Shown piece by piece: positions 58,203 through 64,000 of a DNA stretch of 64,000 bases. Each line of letters begins with the position of its first letter. The first letter of the stretch is position 1. The position numbers and the translations under genes were made by a program. This DNA comes from Streptomyces griseoluteus (GTDB lineage Bacteria > Actinomycetota > Actinomycetes > Streptomycetales > Streptomycetaceae), in contig JOBE01000002.1 of the NCBI GenBank assembly GCA_000717735.1, forward strand, positions 124,001 through 188,000. The letters are read 5' to 3'. The notes beneath the pieces were generated by a model. It saw only the letters and a program-made list of their open reading frames with translations. It made no database searches and had not been told where the DNA came from.

Positions 58203-58223
58203 GAGGCACCCCAGGGGTGCCTC
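58203..58223. terminator. short hairpin upstream of the DsbA-like gene
   Basis: GAGGCACCC (58203-58211) pairs with GGGTGCCTC (58215-58223). Lies in the 175-nt divergent region before the ATG at 58257; terminator or leader element. Confidence 0.45.
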
Positions 58224-58256
58224 GTGGGCCCGGTCCCGGTGAGGGAGACTGCTGTC

Positions 58257-58772
58257 ATGAGTGACTCCACCACCGCACCCGCCTCCCCCGTCGTCCTGGA
58301 GGCCTGGTTCGACCTCCAGTGCCCCGACTGCTTCCAGGCCCTCGACGACGTCCGCGCGCTCCGCGAGAAGTACGGCGACCGGCTCGACGTACAGCTGCGC
58401 CACTTCCCGCTGGCGAAGCACAAGCACGCGTACGCCGCCGCCCAGGCCGCCGAGGAGGCCGTCGAGCAGGGCAAGGGCTGGCCGTACGCGGAGGCGCTGC
58501 TCGCCAGGACCGCCGAACTCGGCGACCGGGGCGAGCCGGTGCTCATGGAGGTCGCGACGGAACTCGGTCTGGACGCCGAGGAGTTCGACACGGCGCTGAT
58601 CGACGGCCGGCACCTGCTGACCGTCGACGCGGACGAGGCCGAGGGCAAGGCGATCAAGGTCGCCGGCACGCCGACCTATGTGATCGGCGGCGAGCGCCTG
58701 GACGGCGGCCAGAGCCAGGACGGCCTGCGCGAGCGCGTCGAGGAGATCGCCGACCGCCTCCTGGGGGCCTGA
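58257..58772 (+). CDS. DsbA/FrnE-type thioredoxin-fold oxidoreductase
   Basis: 171 aa from ATG 58257 with GAGGGAG upstream. Active site C22-P-D-C25 near the start, helical insertion, and cis-Pro in AGTPTYVI. No signal peptide, so it acts in the cytoplasm, like FrnE-type isomerases. The substrate is unknown. Confidence 0.92.
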   Translation: MSDSTTAPASPVVLEAWFDLQCPDCFQALDDVRALREKYGDRLDVQLRHFPLAKHKHAYAAAQAAEEAVEQGKGWPYAEALLARTAELGDRGEPVLMEVATELGLDAEEFDTALIDGRHLLTVDADEAEGKAIKVAGTPTYVIGGERLDGGQSQDGLRERVEEIADRLLGA

Positions 58773-58784
58773 CGCCCCGCTCCC

Positions 58785-59624
58785 CTACCGCAGCTCCTTG
58801 GCGCTGTTGACATAGGTGGTGCGGTAACCCAGCGACTCGTAGAGCCGGATCGCCGGGGTGTTGCCCGCGAAGACGTGGAGTCCGAGCAGGGTGTCCCCGG
58901 CCTCCCGCGCCACCCGCTCGGCGAGCAGCATGAGCGCCCGCCCGTAGCCGTGCCCGCGCTGCTCCTCCTCGACCGCGATGTTGTACACGAAGGCCGCCCA
59001 CCGCCCCGGTTCCAGTTCCATCCGGCCGGTCCACAGGTGGCCGGCGGGCCGGCCGTCGCGGACGACCACGTGGATCGCGACACCGGGCGTCGCCAGGCCC
59101 TCAGGGAGGAACCTGCGGTGGCTGCCCTCGGCCTTGGCGCGGGCCTGCTCCGCGGGAACGCCGCGGTCGATCCAGCTCTGCGCGAACTGCTCCCTGGCGC
59201 GCACCTCCCACCCGACGTACTCGGCCTCGGTCATCGGCCGGACCTCGACGCCCTCCGGCAGCTCCGGCGGCTCGGCGGGCAGTTCCTTGACCATGTTCCG
59301 GCTGCGCTCGGTGTAGCCGAGCGAGCGGGCCATCCGCAGCGCCGCCTCGGAGCCGGCGGGCACCGATATCTGCACCTCGACGCAGCCCCAGCCCCGCAGC
59401 ACCTCCTCGGAGGCGAGCGCCGCGACCGTGCCACGGCCACGTCCTCGGTCGGGCTCGTCGACCCCGAGTCCGCTGATCACGCCGGAGGCGGCGCCGAATC
59501 CCGGGTCGGTGGAGAGGCGGACGGAGCCGACGCGACGGCTGTTCACGCACACGTCGTAGGTACGCGCACGGCCGCCGTCGGGCGTCTGCTGAAGCGGCTC
59601 GGCCGGCCGCAGGGTGGTGGTCAT
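58785..59624 (-). CDS. two-domain GNAT N-acetyltransferase
   Basis: 279 aa from ATG 59624. The N-terminal half holds a degenerate GNAT domain (ISGLGVDEPDRGRGRGTVAALA), the C-terminal half a complete one (YNIAVEEEQRGHGYGRALMLLAE, then GLHVFAGNTPAIRLYESLGYR). The acetyl-CoA loop QRGHGYG is intact only in the second. Convergent with the DsbA-like gene (12 nt gap). Confidence 0.9.
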   Translation of the reverse strand: MTTTLRPAEPLQQTPDGGRARTYDVCVNSRRVGSVRLSTDPGFGAASGVISGLGVDEPDRGRGRGTVAALASEEVLRGWGCVEVQISVPAGSEAALRMARSLGYTERSRNMVKELPAEPPELPEGVEVRPMTEAEYVGWEVRAREQFAQSWIDRGVPAEQARAKAEGSHRRFLPEGLATPGVAIHVVVRDGRPAGHLWTGRMELEPGRWAAFVYNIAVEEEQRGHGYGRALMLLAERVAREAGDTLLGLHVFAGNTPAIRLYESLGYRTTYVNSAKELR

Positions 59625-59666
59625 CACAGGTGTTCTACCCACCCCGGGGCCGTCCGTCATCAGGTT

Positions 59667-60497
59667 TTACCCGAGACGCGGGTCGGCATCCGCCGCCGCC
59701 CGCTCGTCGAAGATCCGCATCGCCTTGGCGGTGACCGGGCCGGGCGCCGGTGACAGCTCGCGCCCGTCGACCCGGTGCACGGCCTGTACGTCGCGGAGGG
59801 TCGACGTCAGGAAGATCTCCTCGGCACCGTCCAGGACGTCCAGCGGCAGGTCGGCCTCCTGGGCGCCGGTCCACTCCACCGCCAGGGCGCGGGTGATGCC
59901 GGCGAGGCAGCCGGAGGAGACGGGCGGGGTGAGGAGCTGCCCGTCGACGACGACGAAGACGTTGGAGCCGGTGCCCTCGCAGAGCTGCCCCACGGTGTTG
60001 CCGAAGAGCGCCTCGGAGGCCCCCCTCTCGCGCGCCCTGGCGAGGGCGACCACGTTCTCGGCGTACGAGGTGGTCTTGAGGCCGGTGAGGGCGCCGCGCT
60101 CGTTGCGGGTCCAGGGCACGGTGATCACGGCGGTGGAGTCGGCGCGGCGGCCGGTCTCGCCGAGGGCGACGACGAGGCTCGCCCCGGCGTCGCCGCGCTC
60201 CGAGCCGAGCGGCGAGAGGCCGCCGGTGTACGTGATGCGGAGCCGCCCCAGCTCCATCGGGTTCGCTTCGAGGACGGCGGCGCAGGCGCGGCGGACCTCG
60301 TCGAGGTCCGGGGCGGGGAGGCCGAGACCCAGGGCGGAGCGGGTGAGCCGCTCCAGGTGAAGGGTCAGGGCAAACGTTTCTCCTCTGACCGCCTTGACCG
60401 TCTCGAAGATGCCGTCGCCGACGGTCAGTCCGTGGTCCAGTACGGAGACCAGGGCGGTCTCCGCGTCGTGCAGCCCGCCGTTGACCCAGAGTTTCAT
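59667..60497 (-). CDS. pabC: aminodeoxychorismate lyase (class IV aminotransferase fold)
   Basis: 276 aa from ATG 60497; its ATGA overlaps the pabB stop. PLP-dependent fold type IV: DHGLTVGDGIFETVKA, the catalytic Lys in GLKTTSYAENV, and SGCLAGITR. It releases pyruvate from 4-amino-4-deoxychorismate to give p-aminobenzoate for folate. A branched-chain aminotransferase role is possible by sequence, but the pabB coupling decides. Confidence 0.9.
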   Translation of the reverse strand: MKLWVNGGLHDAETALVSVLDHGLTVGDGIFETVKAVRGETFALTLHLERLTRSALGLGLPAPDLDEVRRACAAVLEANPMELGRLRITYTGGLSPLGSERGDAGASLVVALGETGRRADSTAVITVPWTRNERGALTGLKTTSYAENVVALARARERGASEALFGNTVGQLCEGTGSNVFVVVDGQLLTPPVSSGCLAGITRALAVEWTGAQEADLPLDVLDGAEEIFLTSTLRDVQAVHRVDGRELSPAPGPVTAKAMRIFDERAAADADPRLG

Positions 60498-61561
60498 CGA
60501 GAAGTGGCCTTTCCGCTCGCCGCAAGGGCGCCTGACTCGTAGGCGCCCGACGCTATCGCGACGAGCCGGGCCGCCTTGAGCTCGGTCTCCTCCCACTCGC
60601 GCTCCGGGTCGGACCCCCAGGTGATCCCGGCGCCGGTGCCGAAGCGGAGCACGCCCTCGGGGCGGTCGATCCAGAAGGTGCGTATGCCGACGGCCAGCTC
60701 GGCGGTGCCCGCGTCGGCGTCGACCCAGCCGACGCCTCCGCAGTACGGGCCACGGGGGGCGGTCTCCAGAGCCTCGATGATCCGCAGGGCGCTGGACTTG
60801 GGGGCGCCGGTGACGGAACCAGGCGGGAAGGTGGCGTCCAGCAGCTCGGGCCAGCCGGCGTCCGCGCGCAGGACACCGGTGACGGTGGAGACGAGGTGGA
60901 CGAGGCCGGGGTGCTCCTCGGTCGCGCAGAGGGCGGGGACGGCGACGGAGCCGGTCTCGCTCACGCGCCCCAGGTCGTTGCGGACCAGGTCGACGATCAT
61001 CACGTTCTCCGCGTGGTCCTTGGGCAGGAGGTCGGCGACGGTGCGACCGGTCCCCTTGATGGGCCCGGAGGTGATCAGGGCCCCTTCCCTGCGCAGGTAG
61101 AGCTCGGGGGACGCGGTGGCGACCTCCACGCCGTGGGCGGGCAGCCGGATCGTCCCGGCGTAGGGGGCGGGGTTGCCCAGGGCGAGCAGCGCGGTGAGGG
61201 CGTCGACGTCGGCGGCGGCCGGGTCCGGCAGCGGCGCGGTCAGCACCCGGCACAGATTGGCCTGGTAGACCTCGCCTCGCGCGATGTGCTCGCGCACGCG
61301 CCGGACGCCCGCGACGTACGCGGCCCGGTCGAGGGAGGACGTCCAGTCACCGGCGGCGGGGCCGCGCCAGGCGCCCGGCAGGGGCGCGGGGACGGGATCG
61401 GGCCGCACGTCGCCGAAGCGGGCGCAGGTGAGACGCCCTTCGAAGTCCGCGCAGACGGCCCAGAAGCCGGAGCTGTCGAGGGCTTCGGGGTCGTGGGTGA
61501 CGTCCCGGAGGTCGGTCGCGACGAGGCCGCCGAAGCGGGCCAGAGGAGCAAGGTCGTGCAC
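60494..61561 (-). CDS. pabB: aminodeoxychorismate synthase component I
   Basis: 355 aa from GTG 61561. Chorismate-binding domain with EVYQANLCRVL, LVRNDLGRV and TFPPGSVTGAPK. The key segment is P-I-K-G-T, whose Lys is the nucleophile that separates aminodeoxychorismate synthase from anthranilate synthase (P-I-A-G-T). It lacks the N-terminal tryptophan-binding part of TrpE. The glutaminase partner PabA is not in the window. Confidence 0.92.
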   Translation of the reverse strand: MHDLAPLARFGGLVATDLRDVTHDPEALDSSGFWAVCADFEGRLTCARFGDVRPDPVPAPLPGAWRGPAAGDWTSSLDRAAYVAGVRRVREHIARGEVYQANLCRVLTAPLPDPAAADVDALTALLALGNPAPYAGTIRLPAHGVEVATASPELYLRREGALITSGPIKGTGRTVADLLPKDHAENVMIVDLVRNDLGRVSETGSVAVPALCATEEHPGLVHLVSTVTGVLRADAGWPELLDATFPPGSVTGAPKSSALRIIEALETAPRGPYCGGVGWVDADAGTAELAVGIRTFWIDRPEGVLRFGTGAGITWGSDPEREWEETELKAARLVAIASGAYESGALAASGKATSR

Positions 61562-61721
61562 GCATCGAGTCTAGGTCCGTCGACGGAGGCGTACCGGACG
61601 GCTGCGTGGCGGCTCCGCGCCACCCGGGGGACACGGCGAGTGAACGCGGCGCGAAGCCTCGGGGACGTCGGGCCGGGCACCCGGATCGGCGCGCAGGTCA
61701 GCACGCTGCGGAAACGCGTTT

Positions 61722-61749
61722 TTGTGCTGGCCCAGGAATCCGCTAGAGT
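61722..61749 (+). promoter_or_regulatory. promoter of the tRNA array
   Basis: TTGTGC (61722-61727), 16 nt, TAGAGT (61744-61749), about 43 nt upstream of the first tRNA. Confidence 0.6.
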
Positions 61750-61791
61750 TCAACACGTCGCCGGGACGCGCAAGCGAAACGGAAACGACAA

Positions 61792-61864
61792 GCGGACGTG
61801 GCTCAGTTGGTAGAGCATCACCTTGCCAAGGTGAGGGTCGCGAGTTCGAATCTCGTCGTCCGCT
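61792..61864 (+). tRNA. tRNA-Gly (anticodon GCC)
   Basis: 73 nt; acceptor GCGGACG/CGTCCGC, anticodon arm TCACC-TTGCCAA-GGTGA, T arm GTTCGAATC. CCA not encoded. Confidence 0.96.
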
Positions 61865-61903
61865 CGATGTGGGGGATCTTCCCGAACCCCTGTATTCACT
61901 CCT

Positions 61904-61974
61904 GGTGGAGTGGCCGAGAGGCGAGGCAACGGCCTGCAAAGCCGTCTACACGGGTTCAAATCCCGTCTCCACCT
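61904..61974 (+). tRNA. tRNA-Cys (anticodon GCA)
   Basis: 71 nt; acceptor GGTGGAG/CTCCACC, discriminator T (U73, the CysRS identity base), anticodon arm ACGGC-CTGCAAA-GCCGT. CCA is encoded (61975-61977). Confidence 0.96.
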
Positions 61975-61978
61975 CCAA

Positions 61979-62050
61979 GGACGATTAGCTCAGCGGGAGA
62001 GCGCTTCCCTGACACGGAAGAGGTCACTGGTTCAATCCCAGTATCGTCCA
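61979..62050 (+). tRNA. tRNA-Val (anticodon GAC), copy 1
   Basis: 72 nt; acceptor GGACGAT/ATCGTCC, anticodon arm CTTCC-CTGACAC-GGAAG. Begins 1 nt after the encoded CCA of tRNA-Cys. CCA not encoded. Confidence 0.96.
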
Positions 62051-62084
62051 CTGGATCTTCGGATCCTGGATCCTAGGATCCCCC

Positions 62085-62156
62085 GCGCGATTAGCTCAGC
62101 GGGAGAGCGCTTCCCTGACACGGAAGAGGTCACTGGTTCAATCCCAGTATCGCGCA
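62085..62156 (+). tRNA. tRNA-Val (anticodon GAC), copy 2
   Basis: 72 nt; body identical to copy 1, acceptor GCGCGAT/ATCGCGC. CCA not encoded. A 14-bp palindrome (62068-62081) sits just upstream. Confidence 0.96.
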
Positions 62157-62195
62157 CGCAGTACGCAGTGCCTTCGGGCACGACGTGTGCAACCC

Positions 62196-62267
62196 GCGCG
62201 ATTAGCTCAGCGGGAGAGCGCTTCCCTGACACGGAAGAGGTCACTGGTTCAATCCCAGTATCGCGCA
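62196..62267 (+). tRNA. tRNA-Val (anticodon GAC), copy 3
   Basis: 72 nt; identical to copy 2. CCA is encoded (62268-62270). Confidence 0.96.
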
Positions 62268-62275
62268 CCACCAAG

Positions 62276-62308
62276 AAGCCCCCGGCCGCATCTCGCGGCC
62301 GGGGGCTT
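62276..62308. terminator. terminator of the tRNA array and zinc-ribbon gene
   Basis: A 14-bp stem (62276-62289 with 62295-62308), loop ATCTC, then TTAT; between the last tRNA and the stop of the convergent gene. Confidence 0.85.
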
Positions 62309-62321
62309 ATCTGTGCCCCGG

Positions 62322-62615
62322 TCAGGAGGAGAAGAGCATCCGGCCGAAGCCGCGCTGGCGGTAGTGACCGCCGCCGTGGTGGCCGCCGTGCTGCGGGGCG
62401 CCCCAGGCGGGGGCGGCGGGGGCGGGCTGCGCCGGGTAGGCCTGCGGGGCCGGCGGAGCGGGCGGGGCCGGCTGGGCCCACTGCGACTCCAGGCGGGTCA
62501 GGGCCTCCAGCTCGCCGTAGTCCAGGAATATCCCGCGGCAGCCGCTGCACTGCTCGATCTGGACACCGTTGCGGTTGTACGTGTGCATGGCCGCATGACA
62601 CTTGGGACACTGCAT
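62322..62615 (-). CDS. TFIIB-type zinc ribbon protein
   Basis: 97 aa. Zinc ribbon with CPKC at 3-6 and CSGC at 23-26, followed by RGIFLDYGELEAL. The C-terminal 50 residues are Pro/Ala, then Gly/His-rich (HGGHHGGGHYRQRG). Conserved in actinobacteria, function unknown. Confidence 0.9.
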   Translation of the reverse strand: MQCPKCHAAMHTYNRNGVQIEQCSGCRGIFLDYGELEALTRLESQWAQPAPPAPPAPQAYPAQPAPAAPAWGAPQHGGHHGGGHYRQRGFGRMLFSS

Positions 62616-62660
62616 GCTCGGCTCAACTCCCTGACATCGCCGTTCGAATGGTGCTTCACC

Positions 62661-63653
62661 CTATGCGGACGCGGACGCGCCCCGGTCGGTTCGCTGTGCG
62701 GCGATACGGGCACAGGTGTCGATCATCACGTCCTCCACCTCGTCGAGCGGCCGGCCCTCGGCCGTCGACTTCGCCAGGGCCAGGGCGGCGGTCTGGACCG
62801 TCAGGGCCCGGGCGGGTACGTCGAGCCGGAGCCACGGGTCGGCTCCCACGGCCGGGCCGCCCGCCTCCTGGTACGCGCCGAGGAAGCGGAACCAGACCTC
62901 CGGCGGGAGGATGCCGGCGGCGAACCAGGCGGCGGGGCGGGCCAGATCCCAGGCCGGGTCGCCGACGCCCGCGTCGTCGATGTCGATGAGCCGCCAGGGG
63001 CCGGCGGGCGCGGGCCGGGCGCCGCCGGCCGGCTCCCCGCCGGGGGCGCGGACCAGTTGGCCGAGATGGAAGTCGCCGTGGCACAGCGTCCTGGGGCCCG
63101 CCGGGGCACGGTCGGGGAGCGACCGCCAGGCGGCCAGGACGGTCGCGAGGGCCGGGTGGCCCGGTGCCGTGCGGCGCATCCGGTCCACGGCGATGGCCGC
63201 CTTGACCGGGGCCCGCATCTCCGGGAGCCGGTCGGCCCACCGGGGCGGCGGCGGAGTCCGGTGGAGCAGGGCGAGCAGCCGCGCCGCCTCCTCCCAGGGG
63301 GCGGCGTCGGGGTCCGCGGGGTCGACGGGCGGACCGTACGGCCAGACGGTCACGGGTCGGCCGTCGAGCTCGTCGGGCGCGGGCGCCGGGGGCAGCGGGA
63401 GCGGTGGGAGGAAGACCCCCGCCACGTCCGGGTCGGCGGCGAGCGCCAGCCGTGCGCGGTGCGCCTCGGGGTCGGTGCCGGGGGCGTGCGCCTTGGCGAC
63501 GAGCCGCCCGTGGCGTACGACGGACCCGTCGTCCCGGTCGGCGAGCACCCCCACGACACCGCTCGCGCAGCGGCAGGGCGCGCCGGGACGGTGGGCGGCG
63601 GCGGAGGCGAGGGCGGCGAGCCGGTCGAGCGGGGGCCGGGCGGTGGAGTCCAC
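62661..63653 (-). CDS. APH-type phosphotransferase / kinase
   Basis: 330 aa from GTG 63653; an ATG at 63701 would add 16 residues. Kinase-like fold: catalytic loop CHGDFHLGQL near residue 190 and metal-binding LIDIDDAGVGDPAWDLA near 225. An N-terminal cysteine pair (CRC) is near residue 27. Relatives phosphorylate small molecules or aminoglycosides; no resistance role can be claimed from sequence alone. Separated from the zinc-ribbon gene by 45 nt. Confidence 0.85.
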   Translation of the reverse strand: MDSTARPPLDRLAALASAAAHRPGAPCRCASGVVGVLADRDDGSVVRHGRLVAKAHAPGTDPEAHRARLALAADPDVAGVFLPPLPLPPAPAPDELDGRPVTVWPYGPPVDPADPDAAPWEEAARLLALLHRTPPPPRWADRLPEMRAPVKAAIAVDRMRRTAPGHPALATVLAAWRSLPDRAPAGPRTLCHGDFHLGQLVRAPGGEPAGGARPAPAGPWRLIDIDDAGVGDPAWDLARPAAWFAAGILPPEVWFRFLGAYQEAGGPAVGADPWLRLDVPARALTVQTAALALAKSTAEGRPLDEVEDVMIDTCARIAAQRTDRGASASA

Positions 63654-63745
63654 GGGTGGAGCGTACGGGGCGGGCGAACGGGCCCGTACGTGGCGGGGCA
63701 CCGGCCCCGGCTTTCGGCGGTCGTCCCGCGGGGAGGAAAGCGCGA

Positions 63746-63775
63746 GGGCCGGTCAGCTCCCCAGCTGACCGGCCC
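63746..63775. terminator. terminator upstream of the APH-type gene
   Basis: A 13-bp perfect stem (63746-63758 with 63763-63775), loop CCCC, 88 nt beyond the partial membrane gene stop (minus strand). Confidence 0.75.
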
Positions 63776-63863
63776 CACGCTGCCGTCCGCCGCACCCCCG
63801 TCCCCACGGGGTTGATGGCCGGATGTCCCGACCCGGGCCGCTCTCCCGGGTCCGGGGCGCTGC

Positions 63864-64000
63864 TCAGCGCCCCAGCATCACGCCCACGGACGACGCCTGT
63901 GTGACCACCGCCTCCCAGCCGCCGAAGACGACTACGAGCAGGGCCGCGAGAGGGAGGACCATGGCGGTGGCCACCAGGGGGTGACGCTGGCTCGAAGGCC
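63864..64000 (-). CDS. C-terminal end of a membrane protein (runs off the window)
   Basis: 45 codons translated from the minus strand, ending at TGA 63864. The piece contains a transmembrane helix (VATAMVLPLAALLVVVFGGW) and a short tail VVTQASSVGVMLGR. Too little to identify. Confidence 0.7.
   Translation of the reverse strand, partial: PSSQRHPLVATAMVLPLAALLVVVFGGWEAVVTQASSVGVMLGR

Noticed and set aside
61979..62270. CRISPR-like repeat array
   Set aside because: The 72-nt near-identical units are complete tRNA-Val cloverleafs.
62661..63653. Aminoglycoside resistance gene
   Set aside because: The APH fold is shared by many small-molecule kinases; nothing in the sequence or context supports a resistance role.

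Overview
The window is a Streptomyces chromosomal core segment. It is GC-rich with strong G/C third-codon bias and many GTG or TTG starts. It carries the developmental genes bldD (c-di-GMP-responsive regulator) and ssgB (sporulation-specific). From memory, the gene order matches the S. coelicolor chromosome around bldD (SCO1489) to ssgB (SCO1541). No prophage, insertion sequence, CRISPR array or biosynthetic cluster is visible.

Layout. 1-1.7 kb: start of the pyr operon on the minus strand (pyrR-pyrB-pyrC), with a PyrR-binding RNA element over the pyrR ribosome binding site. 1.8-2.5 kb: bldD with two BldD boxes on its own promoter. 2.6-16.4 kb: a long minus-strand block read as DUF948-DUF6167-alaS-ruvX-mltG-aroE-(small membrane gene)-aroC-aroK-aroB-aroQ-P-loop gene-M24 peptidase homologue-efp-nusB. 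It links alanyl-tRNA charging, the shikimate pathway, peptidoglycan and translation. 16.5-18.7 kb: a STAND NTPase gene on the opposite strand splits rpsD from that block. 18.7-26.3 kb: rpsD, rarA, a VKOR-family gene, hisS, an MBL hydrolase, a membrane cyclophilin and a DUF349 gene.

26.3-42.1 kb: a second minus-strand block, read as pgsA-patA-pimA (phosphatidylinositol lipids), a cluster of intergenic repeats, a LemA-like gene, pdxS-pdxT (PLP synthesis), yebC, ruvC-ruvA-ruvB (Holliday junction processing), yajC-secD-secF (Sec accessory), apt and relA (ppGpp). 42.3-49.3 kb: an EF-G2-like GTPase, a membrane protein, a HIT hydrolase, a potassium-channel remnant and thrS. 49.4-52.2 kb: a nuclease-like DUF4365 gene coupled to a gene of unknown function, divergent from a DnaQ-type exonuclease.

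52.2-64 kb: two tRNA-Val(CAC) genes flank an SRPBCC gene and a large membrane protein. Then come a TIGR02611-type gene, ssgB, a CGNR regulator, two small membrane proteins, a DsbA-like thioredoxin-fold protein, a double GNAT protein, pabC-pabB (p-aminobenzoate/folate), a five-gene tRNA array (Gly-Cys-Val-Val-Val), a zinc-ribbon protein, an APH-type kinase and the end of a membrane protein gene.

Most genes are housekeeping and confidently named. The least explained parts are the DUF4365 pair, the M24 homologue with a substituted metal site, the P-loop protein with a Pro-rich tail, the STAND ATPase with no output domain, the intergenic repeat cluster, and several small membrane proteins.
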